Shown one piece after another: positions 23,601-36,000 of a stretch of DNA of 64,000 nt. Position numbers and translations under genes: made by a program. This DNA comes from Trema orientale (taxonomy: Eukaryota; Streptophyta; Magnoliopsida; Rosales; Cannabaceae). Numbering within the stretch: position 1 is the stretch's first letter; each line of letters starts with the position of its first letter. The stretch is taken from NCBI GenBank assembly GCA_002914845.1, contig JXTC01000160.1, positions 163,458 through 227,457 on the forward strand. Reading direction: 5' to 3'. The notes below the pieces were generated by a model. That model was not told where the DNA came from, made no database searches, and saw only the letters and a list, made by a program, of their open reading frames with translations.

Positions 23601-26600
23601 TGGACTGGCAACAGGTTCGTTCACAGGAAGACTTGTTGCTTTTTTGTTCAATACATGTCCTGCGTAAAGTGCTTTCTTCTTAATTTATTCTTATTCTGTC
23701 ATTTGAAATTGGTGTCATCTAGCAAAGTCGGTTTAGCATTTATGTGTTAGGTATTATCAATTGGTTATGGATTTTAGATGTCTTAAGCCTTGAACTAAGC
23801 CTTTGGCTAAATTCATTGCAGGGTCACATGTCGTGATTGGTTCCAGCTCAGCCTAAAGGAAGGTCTGACTGTCTTCCGTGATCAGGTATAGCCTTTATGA
23901 ACTTCTTGGATATATAGTGGCATTTGTAACTTCTTGAGTTTATTACTTTAGATTGATCAGATAAGTTGGGGATTTTCTTTGCAGTTTCTTATGTCTTTTT
24001 AACTCACTATTGTAGGAATTTTCATCTGACATGGGAAGCCGGACTGTGAAGCGGATTGCTGATGTTATGAAGCTTAGAAACTATCAATTTCCACAGGTCC
24101 TTTGGTTTTTAGTTCTCCATTTTAATGCAGACTCTTGCCTTATTATATTCTAATGAAAGGACTAATTTCTATAAAGTGCCACATTGAATCGCTATTATGT
24201 TATCTGGTTTTCAGGATGCTGGTCCCATGGCTCATCCTGTACGGCCACACTCGTACATTAAGGTTAGAAATCATTTCCTTTACTCAGCTCATTCTTCTTA
24301 CTTTTTTCTTTTTGGTTTCTTTTTTTTTCATCTGGTTGGAATCCTATGTAATCTGTATGCTTGACTTGACAATCATGTTAATTTTGTTTTTCCTACTTTG
24401 ACAGATGGATAACTTCTACACAGGTATGTAATCATACATACTTTAATTATGGTGAAGGTTTGTGTCCAAGGTTTTTGTTTGCAGGAACTTGCCATCTTTT
24501 AACTTTCTTGTTCAATCTCGTTTGAAATTATTCTGCTCTGGGACCACCACCAACTTTTACTTTCAGTAACGGTATGACCTAGTACTTAATACGTGTGCCT
24601 TTTGTGCCCCCCCCTCTTTTTTTTCCCCCTTAATAATATCTGTGTTATTTCAAGGAGATATCTGACTCCTTTTGGTTGTTTTTCTTTTCCTCCTGACAGG
24701 TGTATGAAAAGGTTCGACTTTTTATTTAACTTTAACTTCTGTTTGATGGCGTATGGTGTATTTGTATGCGAACATGCTTACTAGAACAGTTTTTAATTAC
24801 ATGAATGTTTTTTTATTTTTTTTCCTGGTCTGTCCATCTTATTAGGGAGCGGAGGTTGTCAGGATGTACAAGACTTTATTGGGGAGTCAAGGGTTCCGAA
24901 AAGTAAGATTTTAAATGTGTCAACCTAAATTAATGCTTGTATTAATGAAAATGTCATTTACTTGTATTGAGAAGCTGCATTATGAAAAGTTTCATATATT
25001 TTCTCTCTATTCAGGGCATGGATCTTTATTTCAAGAGACATGATGAGCAAGCTGTGACCTGTGAAGATTTTTTTGCTGCCATGCGTGATGCTAATGATGC
25101 AGAGTTTGCTAATTTCTTACTATGGTTTGTGTTTGTCTGTTGTCTTATTTTCTCTCCTTTTCCCTGAATTCAATTACTTAGTCTACTTTTTTTTTTGGGT
25201 AATAAAATACAGGTACTCCCAAGCCGGGACCCCTTTTGTAAAAGTTACGTCATTTTACAACCCCGAAGCCCGTACTTTCTCTTTGAAGTTTAGGTACAGA
25301 CATGCTGTAAAATTTTTCTTCCTGTCTTTTCTGGTGACACTGCTGACAAGTTGTTCTTGCTTGTGTATTTCCAGTCAAGAAGTACCCCCAACTCCGGGGC
25401 AGCCAGTTAAAGAGCCCATGTTCATTCCTGTAGCATTAGGTTTGCTGGATTCTACAGGGAAAGACATTCCTTTATCCTCTGTGTATCATGATGGGAAATT
25501 GGAGTCTGTTGCAATCAATGATAAGCCGGTTTACGGTACTGTTCTTCGAGTAACCAAGGTTAGAAAAGAGTTTTGTTCTGAATCTATATTTGCATTTATC
25601 TGCAATGCCTTCATTGCGTTTTATGCTTGGGACAATTGTATGGCTGTGTGTGATGGTTTGGTCAGCAGATGTACTCTATTATTTTTCTTCATAATGTTTG
25701 GAGGAAAACTTATATAATGCAATCCATCGTTAATACTGGAAAGCAGTAACGCAGGATATTGTGTTGACTTATTCAGAATTTGAGATAATTGCATAGGGTG
25801 TCATGTTGGGAGAGCATTGGATTGCGCTTTCATGTGTGCAAAGTGCTTTCTTCTTACAATTAGTCAAGCTGTCTCTTCTATGTTTATTACTGAGGATTTT
25901 TTGCTGGTCATTTCCCTGCACTAACATTTATATTCTTGTTATTCTACTATACAGAAAGATGAAGAATTTGTATTCTCTGACATACCAGAGCGACCAATTC
26001 CATCTCTATTGCGAGGATATAGCGCCCCTATTCGTCTTGAATCTGATCTCGCAGACAGTGATCTATTTTTCCTCCTTGCTCATGATTCAGACGAGTTCAA
26101 TCGGTTTGTGCCCTAAACTGCAACACTTCTTTGCCCAATAGCTAAGCAGCTGATTTTGAATTACTTACTGGTTTTTCCTTGTGTTCTAGTTGGGAGGCTG
26201 GGCAAGTGTTGGCGCGAAAGCTGATGCTCAGCTTGGTTGCTGATATTCAACAGAACAAACAGTTGGTGCTTGACCCAAAGTTTGTGCATGGGCTCAGAAG
26301 CATACTAAGTGACTCAAGTTTGGATAAAGTATTATGGGACTTGTCCTTTTCTTTTTTCCTTTGACATGTCTTATGGAAGAGGCTTCAGGGAGTAGTGCAC
26401 TGGTTAACCCCCCCTTTTTTTTTGTGTCAGGAATTCGTTGCAAAGGCAATAACTCTGCCTGGTGAAGGGGAAATAATGGACATAATGGAAGTGGCGGATC
26501 CTGATGCTGTTCATGCTGTTCGTACTTTAATCAGGAAGCAACTGGCCCATGAACTCAAAGAAGAACTGCTCACCACGGTATGCATCTTCTCATGTTTTCC

Positions 26601-28202
26601 CAGTAAAAAGCAGTACATTTTTCATTTTGGTTGTTTGGGCTTTTCCGAGACATATTAATTTTCTAACGTGCTATATATATATATATATATGTTTCACAGG
26701 TCAAAAACAATAGGAGCTCAGAAGAGTATGAGTTTAACCATCCTAGCATGGCCAGGCGTGCTCTGAAGAATATTGCTCTTGGTCTGTTTTGTTAAAACTA
26801 TAAGCGTGCAATATTTTAATGTTGTGTGAGCTTTCATTAACTGATTGTGTTTATTGTTCCTTTAACCTGTAGCATATCTGGGATCCCTTGAAGATGCAGA
26901 GCTTACCGAGCTTGCACTGCATGAATATCGATCCGCCACAAATATGACTGATCAATTTGCAGCCTTGGCAGCCTTAGCACAAACCCCTGGGAAAACTCGT
27001 GATGATGTTCTGGCTGACTTCTACAACAAGTGGCAACATGATTTCTTGGTAAAAATATTACTCAATAGCTCGAGTTGCTAGACTTCTCTCTTTTTTGGAG
27101 TGTTCTTTGGTTCTTTTGCCTCTTTAGAAATTGGACATCCTTTCTCGTAAATTTTAGACTAACAGAAAGTAATGTCAACTTCATCCATAATCAGTTTTAG
27201 CTTTTGCCATATAATGGATGAATATCATTTCAACAACTCGTTTCTTACATATGTCCCTAGTTAAACTTCTCTTTTGCTGATAGGCTCTTGTTCATCACAG
27301 TACATCCCAGGGCAAACCATATTATTATATCTCTTACATGCCACTGTCTAGCTAAGCTTTTATGATTTGCTGCACCCCTTTTGACTGTTTTACTTCTTTT
27401 ATGATTATTCTATGATCCAGTTATTTGTGAAGAGTTTTGTAATCTCTGATTTTCTTATGGATCTTTTTTCCTTCTTTTTTGTTTTGAAAGAAAAGGTTTG
27501 TTTGTTCTGACATAATTTTGTTGCATTTCTACAGGTTGTAAATAAATGGTTTGCACTTCAAGCCATGTCTGACATTCCTGGTAATGTTGAAAATGTTCGG
27601 AACCTCCTAAACCACCCGGCATTTGACCTCCGTAATCCGAACAAAGTGTACTCTCTCATTGGAGGTTTCTGTGGGTCTCCAGTGAATTTCCATGCAAAGG
27701 ATGGTTCAGGTTACAGATTCTTGGGAGAAATCGTTTTGCAACTAGACAAACTTAATCCACAGGTCCTTTTACAGAAGATGTCTCTTAAATCTTAATTTTG
27801 TGTTCCTATCTTTATTTTGAAATATTTCATTATTGTGACATCATCTGTTTTTTCTTTTTGTTTTTTTTGAACATTTTCCTTTTCATGGATTGCAGGTGGC
27901 CTCCCGCATGGTGTCAGCCTTCTCAAGGTGGAGGCGCTACGACGAAACCCGTCAAAATCATGCCAAGGTAGTAACTACTGCTATTATTGGCATATAATCA
28001 GATGTCTACGTAAATGTTGTTTTGACCTGTGACGTCAAAGACGAAACCAAGCTCTCAATAAAGGCTCTTATTACCCCATCTAATTTACGATGGTGATTTA
28101 AAAATAATGATGTGTTTGCAGGCACAGCTGGAGAAGATCATGTCCACCAACGGGTTGTCCGAGAACGTGTACGAGATTGCCTCAAAAAGCTTAGCTGTTT
28201 AA
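20636..28202 (+). CDS. MPA1: M1-family zinc aminopeptidase (PepN type), MPA1-like
   Basis: Removes N-terminal amino acids from peptides. 980 residues in 32 exons: 20636-20713, 21013-21093, 21240-21284, 21429-21569, 21671-21746, 21911-21984, 22228-22341, 22430-22504, 22593-22700, 22787-22999, 23100-23161, 23290-23317, 23403-23489, 23589-23614, 23822-23885, 24016-24096, 24215-24262, 24405-24423, 24567-24571, 24700-24711, 24846-24902, 25015-25124, 25213-25293, 25375-25558, 25955-26103, 26190-26328, 26431-26577, 26700-26781, 26873-27048, 27535-27762, 27896-27967, 28122-28202. The frame is unbroken and the product follows bacterial-type aminopeptidase N. Substrate motif GAMEN is at 357-361; zinc site HEYFH is at 393-397 with third ligand Glu416, the exact HEXXH-X18-E spacing. 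Residues 1-94 are basic and Ser-rich with few acids, like an organelle transit peptide; Met95 (21507) is a plausible second start. Closest remembered relative is Arabidopsis MPA1 (At1g63770), required in meiosis. Confidence 0.95.
21985..22227 (+). other. GC-AG intron in the M1 peptidase gene
   Basis: The exon ending CTGAAG (21984) is followed by GCATGT rather than GT. Joining it to the exon at 22228 (GAGGATGATTATCAC) gives [17 protein letters not shown], the expected family sequence, in phase 0. The nearby GT at 21989 would insert extra residues and break the frame. GC donors are a known minor class with a strong upstream AG, as seen here. Confidence 0.8.
24567..24571 (+). other. 5-nt microexon (TAACG) in the M1 peptidase gene
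   Basis: The exon at 24405-24423 ends in phase 1 (MDNFYT + G). The family sequence continues VTVYEKGAEVV. The only way to supply V-T is the 5 nt TAACG, bounded by TTTCAG before and GTATGA after. It restores the frame into the next exon (VYEK). Total coding length stays a multiple of three only with it included. Confidence 0.82.
24700..24711 (+). other. 12-nt exon (VYEK) in the M1 peptidase gene
   Basis: GTGTATGAAAAG encodes VYEK and is bounded by CCTGACAG and GTTCGA. It lies between the 5-nt microexon and the exon at 24846 that begins GAEVVRMYK. Two very short exons therefore follow one another within 145 bp. Confidence 0.82.
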
Positions 28203-28472
28203 GTTGATTCCTCTGTTTTGGGAGAGAGACTGCATATACAGATGACTCTGGCACTAGTTTCATCATAGAGAAAAATAACCATGTCCTGGCTCGTTATGCA
28301 GCATCTCTCCATGGACCTTGGTAGTATGCTCTCTTATCTACTTGTCTGCCATAGAATTACATGTTTCACCAGAAATTGGTGTACCTTTCGTTGGGGTCTG
28401 AGAAATGTTGGTGCACTTTCTTGTGGGGTTTGAGACATTTTATAAATCATAATGTGGAGATACTCTTCTTTT

Positions 28473-28478
28473 AATAAA
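28473..28478 (+). promoter_or_regulatory. Poly(A) signal AATAAA of the M1 peptidase gene
   Basis: AATAAA lies 271 nt after the peptidase stop codon, followed by T-rich sequence. This is a normal plant 3' UTR length. Assignment is by position only. Confidence 0.5.
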
Positions 28479-30819
28479 ATATTAATAAGGTTTCCATTTC
28501 TTTATATATTTTTCTCTTCATGCTTGGGATGGTTCTTAGAGAAGGTTAAGTTTTTGGAAGCACGATATTATTATTACCCAACTGGATATTAATAGTCAAG
28601 CTTCTTTAATTGAAAAAAAAAGGGTATGGGATAAGTGTAATACCAATGTTGCTAAGGTGATGACACATGAGAATGGTTGGTGACCTAATAAAATTAGTCG
28701 GTCAGAGACTTTAAAACATACAGCCTCAAACAAAGATTAGGCAGAGTTTAGTTCACCTGCATATATGTATGAACCTGTGAATGTTGGCTGACCAATGAGA
28801 ATCATGCATTCATGGTTGACGTGGCCAACCGTCTATGGAACATTTGGGGCAGAGGCTAGTCATTGAATAAGTATTATTTTGGTCTCAACTCTATTGATTT
28901 CTTTATTAGGTTGAAGTCATAGCCTTTTTTCATAAGTTAGGCCACAGTGCTTATCCTTACCACCAAACTGATGAAGCCACCTTGAGCTTTTCCTTTTAGA
29001 ATAAATAGCTAGAATTTTCCCCTATGACCATTTTTTGTTCTTGAGATTTATGTAATAAAAAAGTTTCTTAAGACCTTAAAAGTCATCTTTGAATAGCACA
29101 AATTTCATGGAAGAGTCGTCAAGCAAAAGTATCATAACCTTTTCTAGATCTTTAATTTTTCATTATTATGTTTTATCTAATAATTCGTAAAGTATATTAG
29201 GAAATAATATATGTGAAATATAAACATTAAAAAATGGGAAAAGAAAAAGTATCCTAATGATTGCCAATATAGAATGAAAATGCATCATACAGATGCACTT
29301 TCACCTTGATCTTTTTTCTAGGTGAAACAAAGGCATAAATCATAAAATACAAGATTTAACTTTTTTAATTGATACAAAGGGAGTTGAAGGATGTAATCAT
29401 TCTAAACCTTCAACTACATTTCAAGGACTTCATTATGAATTAGTTAGGGTCAACAAGCTGCCCAGTGCTTTAAACTAGTTTCTCATGAAAAAAGGGCCTA
29501 GTTTAACACAGTAAAATGTGAATTCTAAGACCCCTTTTTGCTTTAAAGCTAAAGCTTTTATGGAATCATGTCTGCTTAACTACATAATATTATGGCTTTT
29601 TAACAAGTTTAGCTTGAGTACTTACCTCCTTTAGAATATGATGGGAGTCTTGTTTTTGACCCAATATAGGGTACTCAAAGCCTAGGACTTTAGTTGAAGC
29701 TTTTCTTATTCCTCTTTTTGCTACCTCATTCAATCATTTTTTTCCTTGCCTCTATTTCTCAAACCAATTCCCATTTCTCACCCACAAAAGCGTTTAGTTT
29801 GTCTTTGTAGGGCCATGTGGACCCAAAGGTTAAGGAGTTGATAATTATGGTTGACCGGGATTTATACTTCAAATCCTTTATACCTCCAAAAAAAAAAAAA
29901 AAAACAAAACAAAACAATTATCTATAATACTTATACAATGATCGTTATTTACCAACGTTGTAGCAAGTAGCAATTAAGACGCTAGTTTCATACATATCAT
30001 AACTACTTGACTTACTTGAGTCTGATTATAAGTTATATTATAGAATATATGATATGCGTAAAATACATAATAAAGACTAATAAGAAACTAATGTTAATTA
30101 AATTTATTGCGGAAATTCTATCGATAACAATTATATTTTGCGCGTTCTATATATTAAGAAACGGGTCAAGTAAAAAAGTGAACCAAAAAGAACTGAGAAA
30201 GAAGGAGAGACTTTTTGGGGCATAGGATTTAGAATTTTTTTTTTTTTTTTTTAAAGAGAGAGACGAATGAAGCAACCGGGAAAGTTAGTTTTATAAAAAG
30301 GTGGCGGGTAAAGTGGGGAGAATTTTGGAAATATGGGCCCAAAAATCCCTCTCTCAAGCACGAAACCCATGCTCATAATCAAACAAAGGGGATACCCGCA
30401 CGTGCGCTCTTTGACCAATTAACCCCTCCTTCAAAACTTATAATAATTATTAAAACTAATTAAATCAATCAATTAAATTTCCAACAACAACTATCGCTCT
30501 GTCATCATTTCCTATATATATATATATATATATTTTTTCAAAGTAGCACCTGTCCAAACTACCCTCATTGCCTACATAACATTACAAACTAACCCAAGAT
30601 GTTCTAAAACCAGAGGGTTATTTTGGTAAAATAGGGTAGTAAATAAGATTAAGCTTGAATAATAATAATAATACGAGAAAAAAAATAAAATAGAAAAAAA
30701 AAGGTCTTTTTGGGTATTCGATGATCACGTAGAAAGCCAAGTCATTGCCGTGTTTGACCTCATAAGCCTTTCGCACCAAAACTCATACACTCTCCCTCTC
30801 ACACAATATAATATACATA

Positions 30820-30828
30820 TATATAAAT
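30820..30828 (+). promoter_or_regulatory. TATA box of the HRGP-type gene
   Basis: TATATAAAT lies about 243 nt before the start codon, downstream of a pyrimidine-rich CTCCCTCTC stretch. It would give a leader of roughly 200-220 nt that contains the (TC)n tract at 30972-30993. Confidence 0.55.
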
Positions 30829-30971
30829 GTATATTAATATTTAAAGCAAAAATAAACTCAATTTAGAGATCGAGATTTTGATCTTTATCAATTTTATCAA
30901 TTTATTTATGAATCCAAGTCCATTTGGTTCTTGCTCTCTCCCAAGATTCTTCACTTGTTTAATTGAGTTCT

Positions 30972-30993
30972 TCTCTCTCTCTCTCTCTCTCTC
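30972..30993 (+). repeat. (TC)n microsatellite in the HRGP-type 5' UTR
   Basis: A pure TC tract of about eleven repeats, 78 nt before the start codon. Pyrimidine tracts of this kind are common in plant 5' leaders. Confidence 0.85.
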
Positions 30994-31070
30994 TTTTCTC
31001 GGGAAAATTCTGATACTTTCTCGAGAAAATTTTATTTTGGTAGAGAAGGAAGGATCGAACTTGGGAGGAG

Positions 31071-34000
31071 ATGAGAGGCGCGAGTAGTGGAGAGTCGTCG
31101 AGAGCTGTGAATAACAACACTCTGGAAACTATTAACGCTGCTGCCACTGCGATCGCCTTCGCTGAGAGTCGTGCTCCTCAAGCCTCTGTTCGGGTAAATG
31201 AAAATCTCTTTGGCTTGTGTTAAGTTGTGATTCTGATTCTGATTTTGATTTGATTGTGTTTAGTGAATGAAATTCAAGATTGAAATGCTTGATTTGGTTG
31301 TGTTCATCGTAATAATAACCAAGTAGCTTTTCTAGATCATCTTGATTGGAGTTTTATGTAATTTTTTATTTTTTAAATTGTGATTTGCTTTTTCATGTTG
31401 GTTTTGTATTTAATTATGTGTCAGTTTGAATTTGTGAATTAATCACTGTTTTTGTTTTGTTTAGTCTTGTTGGTTTTTTTTTGTTGTTATTTCAAGTTTG
31501 AGTCTTGGCTTCGGCAAAATTTTGATTTTGATTTTGATTTATATAATATGTTTATTTTTTATTATTTTCCTTCTTTTGAAAAAACGATGTTTACAGGAGA
31601 AAAGGGTTGAGAGAAAAAAAGGATTATATTGATAAATTGATTGATTAAGTTACAATTAGTCAAGTATTCCAAGGCTTTGTGGGAGTGAAATCATTTGACA
31701 TTCCCCTTATAGGGGAGGATTATTCAATTTTCTTATATACGAAAGTGTGTGTACATACTTTTATATATCTGGAAGTAAGGACAAGGATGTGCGTCTATGA
31801 AGATGCTGGAATATACATGATTCAACATTGATTGGAATTTGGAGGCCAAAGTGGAAAAAGGCTTTGCCAAGAGATGCAGGCTTCCCCTGAATCGAAAAGA
31901 CACTTAAACATGCTGATTCTATCTTGCTTTTGCGAGCAAAGTATGACCTGTAATACACCAGTATACGACAGGGTCTGGAATTCTATCAATTACTAGTAAT
32001 GGGGTTTGGTACTTTTGTGTATGCTATAAACAACGCTGTGGGAATGGAAAATATATGTTGATTTAATACTGCAATTAGTGAAATAAGCTTTTGCATATGT
32101 CTACCTCTGAGGTTTTTAAGTATTCCAACTTCCTTTCTTTAGTCATAACAAATTTCCTGAATTATGTAGATTGATGGGGGTTATGTGACTGCATCTGGTA
32201 TTAGCAATCCATGGTTTAAGAAGTGCAATATCATTCGTAAATAGGATTTTGTGAACTCCTACCCCTAGAGTAGGATTTGAATATAATAAGATTTTCTTGA
32301 TCCTTGGCTTCTCTTGTTATTTATACTGATCTCAGGGAGGAAAGTTATAATTAGAACATCTCAACTGCTAAGCAAAAACCAATGAACATGTCACATTAGA
32401 TTTTGACTCCTCACCATCCTCTTATATCATTGGGTGATATTTCGGTTGCTTTCATCCCCATAATGGATATACCGAAGCATTTTAAGTGTGATTCTTATTT
32501 CTTCACTTTTGAATGCCAAACGACAGAAAGTTTCCTAGTCTGCGATGATGAATCTGTCCTCCATGATAAGTACTCTCTTGACATGAATTCATGGATTGTT
32601 AGTTCAAAGTTAAGATTCTTATTTCATCACTTTTGGATGCCGGATGACAAAAAATTTCCCATCTCCATGATAAGTACTCTCTTCACATGAATGCATGGAT
32701 CGTTTGTTCAAAGTTAATCTGGATTCTCTATTGGTGTTTTATGCTGTGTGGATGAGTAAATAAAGGCTGGTATTAGTTAATTTGATCTTCTTTTGTTTTT
32801 TCACTCTGGCTATTAAGTGGTAATTTTGTGCTAAAGCTGTGTCACTTCTTTTGGTTTTATTCAGAAGAGAAGATGGGGGAGCTGCTGGAGCATATATAGG
32901 TGTTTTGGATCTCCCAAAAACAGAAAGCGAATTGGGCATGCTGTCCTTGTTCCAGAAACAGCCCAACCAGGAAACAGTGCTCCAAGAGCTGAAAATCCAG
33001 CCCAAGCACCTGCAATTGTACTTCCCTTCATTGCTCCTCCCTCCTCGCCTGCATCTTTTCTGCAATCAGAACCTCCTTCGGCCACACAATCTCCAGCTGG
33101 TTTAATTTCTGTTTCTGCCAGCATGTACTCCCCTGGTGGGCCTACTTCAATTTTTGCAATTGGTCCTTACGCACACGAAACTCAGTTAGTTTCACCACCC
33201 GTTTTCTCAACCTTCACAACCGAACCATCAACTGCTCCCTTTACTCCTCCCCCTGAGTCTGTGCATTTGACGACCCCTTCCTCACCTGAGGTTCCATTCG
33301 CTCAGTTGCTTGACCCAAAAATCCGGAGTGGTGAACCTGGACAGAGATTCCCCATATTCCACAATGAATTCCAGTCGTATCAGCTTCAACCTGGAAGCCC
33401 AGTTGGTCACCTTATATCTCCCAGCTCAGGCATCTCAGGTTCTGGCACGTCTTCTCCTTTCCCTGATGGAGAGTTTGCTTCGAGTGGTCCTCATTTCCTT
33501 GAGTTCCGAACAGGTGACCCTCCAAAGCTTTTGAACCTTGATAAGCTCTCCAAGTTTGATTGGGGTTCAAGACAAGGCTCTGGCTCATTGACCCCTGATA
33601 CTGTGAAGCCCACACCTTCTGATGGTTTTGTCCTGAAAACTCAGACATTTGAGGTTGCGCCAAACTTGCATTCGAACTTCAGATACCGCAATGGTGAAAC
33701 TGTTGCTGACCATAGAGTCTCTTTTGAGCTAACTAGTGAAGATGTCGTAAGGTGTGTGGAGAAGAAGACTTTGGCATTGGCTGAAGCTGTCTCAACATCT
33801 CTTAGAGACACATCAATGATGGAAAGAGAAGAAAGATCTAATAAAATGGCCAATGGTTATGAGCAGCACCGAGTTGGCGAAACATCCAATGAGGCACCGG
33901 AAAAGGCTCCAGCATGTGTGGAGGAGGTACCTTGGCATCACAAGCATCGGTCCATAACTCTTGGTTCTGCCAAGGAATTCAATTTTGACAATGCAGATGC

Positions 34001-34124
34001 AGGAGATTCTCACAAGTCAGAGATCAGCTCAGATTGGTGGGCCAATGAGAAGGTTGCAGGGAAAGAAGGTTCCCCAAACCAAAACTGGTCCTTTTTCCCT
34101 ATGATGCAGCCAGGTTTCAGTTAA
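31071..34124 (+). CDS. Proline/serine-rich protein, plant 'HRGP family' (function unknown)
   Basis: Two exons, 31071-31193 (41 codons) and 32865-34124, joined in phase 0 across a 1,671-nt intron, give 460 residues. Exon 1 encodes an Ala/Asn-rich start (NNNTLETINAAATAIAFAE). Exon 2 opens with the strongly conserved basic/aromatic block KRRWGSCWSIYRCFG and RKRIGHAVLVPE. A second conserved block follows: LPFIAPPSSPASFLQSEPPS, then YSPGGPTSIFAIGPYAHETQ, TAPFTPPPESVHLTTPSSPEVPFAQLL. The C-terminal half is less conserved (FELTSEDVVRCVEKK, WHHKHRSITLG) and ends MMQPGFS. Relatives include Arabidopsis At5g52430, At4g25620 and At1g63720. There is no signal peptide, so despite the 'hydroxyproline-rich glycoprotein' label it is unlikely to be a secreted wall protein. 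Biochemical function is not known. Confidence 0.9.
32490..32717. repeat. Tandem duplication inside the HRGP-type intron
   Basis: Copy 1 (32490-32613) and copy 2 (32614-32717) both start GATTCTTATTTC and end GTTCAAAGTTAA. Copy 2 lacks about 20 nt present in copy 1. The two are otherwise very similar, so the duplication is fairly recent. It lies 150 nt upstream of the exon 2 acceptor. Confidence 0.85.
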
Positions 34125-36000
34125 CTACCATCGTTGCATTAGAATTTGATGCCTCCCTTGCGGAGCAATTGACTTTGGTTCTCCATATTGGGTACATTAA
34201 GGCCACAACAGGCTCTGACTATAGAGAAACAAATTTTTAATTCTTCAGATTAGAAAATGGATGACCCTTACAAAAGTTGTCAACGCAGGTATAAATAGGC
34301 TATTTTTGTATATAGTGGCCTGAAAACAGGGGCAAAATATTGTTTTTTTTAATAATATGGGTAGTTTTTCTTCTTTTTAATTTTTTTGGGACTTAGGTTC
34401 AAAACTGGTTAACAGCAACTTTTTCATGTTTTCTCAGTATTTCCATTCCTTGTGTTTATTTTCCACTGTTACAGATTAGATAAATTGGTATGAACGCGAG
34501 CCTCTTATGCATGGAGAAACATTTTCTTTTGTAATATTTTTTTCTACTGTTTCAGATAAGCTTCTGCTTCTAGATGAAATTGTTCTAGGACTAACTATTT
34601 CAATTTGGCCCCTGGAAAGAGGGACGAAAAGGCCAGGAAACATATGTATAATTCCCATAAGCCTAAAAAAGGGTTTTTCGTGGGCTGTTCTCCAAATTCT
34701 CTTTTGTACTTTATTCTGTTTGTGTTTCGAGACTTGACACTTTTTTACGCCGACAAAAAGGATTTTCTTGGAAACTGCGTCATCTGCATGACATCTGGAC
34801 TCAAACTAAGCTGACTTGTTACGACTCTGCTGTGAATCGACATTATTATTGTATTTCTTTTTTTTTTTAAATAAATTTTGATATGGTTTATTGTTGCGTA
34901 ACGCGTAATTGTGTTGATATATTCTGGATTAAAATAATAATAATAAGAAAACGATTTGTCAAAAAAAAAAAAAAAAAGAAGAAGAAGAAGAAGAGGAAAA
35001 AAAACGAAGGTCAAAGAAGCTACATTTAATTTTTTAACTTTAAATTAAAACTAATTTTGAGAATATAAAACTAATTTAACTTTTTCAAGTAATCTTGAAA
35101 CTAATTTTAGTTCAATAAATAGATTCTAAATGTATTTTCCTATTCTAAAAATTATTACCTACAAATAATAGATACCTATTGGTGCTCATGAACAGAGCAT
35201 TTCTATAAAGAACCTTTTTTAAGTCAAAGATAATTTTTTTGGAGACAAGCTAAAGAAATAATTAATTATGTAGAAAGTTTGCACATCATAGTTGATTAAG
35301 ATAAAGCGTGCGTCTTTGAATATATATAGACACATGAAAAACGTGGGTAATGACATTTTTGTTTCTTTTTTTTTTTTCCCCAGAAAATGATTATTCTGCA
35401 AAGAAATCAAGAAGTAAAACAGATCTTTAGGATTATAATCCGATAAAAGAAGAAGGAGAAAAACTCTAATATCATGAATTGTGAGAAAGAAAAGAGAAGA
35501 GAAAAAAAGAAAAAAGAAAAAAGTTCGACTCGAGTTGTGAAAATGAGATGTCACCAAAACCAAAATCTGACTTTTGTTGTTACCTTTCAAGGGGAAAAAA
35601 AGAGTTTTGTTTTTACTTTTATTTTCGCAAGTATTTTCGTTAAAAAATGTACTAACATCAAAATCTTGTTGTTTTATTAAGGTGAATTCGAAATAATAAA
35701 ATCATCAGATAATTTTCATCATAATTTGATTAAATTAAATCTAATTTAATTTAAGTAAATGTTAGCATGAATTGACCAAGATTTTGCTGGATCCTCAAAG
35801 CAAAAAGCCCAAAGTCCAAGCCTATATCTTTGACCTTCTAGAACCTCTCTCCTCTCTCTTTATAACAATTCCACATATCAGACAGACGCCATTGTTGACA
35901 ACCTACCACCTCCGCTATCTCCGCCCTCAGCTGCCATTTCTGCTCTCTCTTCAAAACCCTTCTCTTCGATTCAAAATCTCCATCTGGGTTTTCCCCCAAA
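34125..36000. other. Intergenic between HRGP-type and BTB genes
   Basis: Begins with the HRGP-type 3' UTR. An (AAG)n tract lies at about 34977-34993. No protein or RNA gene recognised. The final 150 bases contain the promoter and pyrimidine-rich leader of the BTB gene. Confidence 0.6.
35861..35866 (+). promoter_or_regulatory. Probable TATA box of the BTB/WD40-like gene
   Basis: TATAAC lies 140 nt before the start codon, just after a CTCTCTCCTCTCTCTT tract. It would place transcription start near 35890 and a leader of about 110 nt. Confidence 0.4.

Larger units (their letters stand above)
28203..31070. other. Intergenic: peptidase 3' UTR, HRGP-type promoter
   Basis: The first 270 bases form the peptidase 3' UTR up to an AATAAA signal at 28473. 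The rest to 30800 is AT-rich with no recognisable gene; a run of A followed by ACAAAACAAAAC lies near 29888. The last 250 bases hold the promoter and 5' UTR of the next gene. Confidence 0.6.

Noticed and set aside
24593-24784. A 63-codon open frame over the peptidase microexons
   Set aside because: It is intronic poly-pyrimidine translation in the wrong frame; the microexon model explains the region better.
35219-35590. A 123-codon minus-strand frame
   Set aside because: Phe/Leu-rich translation of A/T runs, no start context or similarity, and it overlaps only intergenic DNA.
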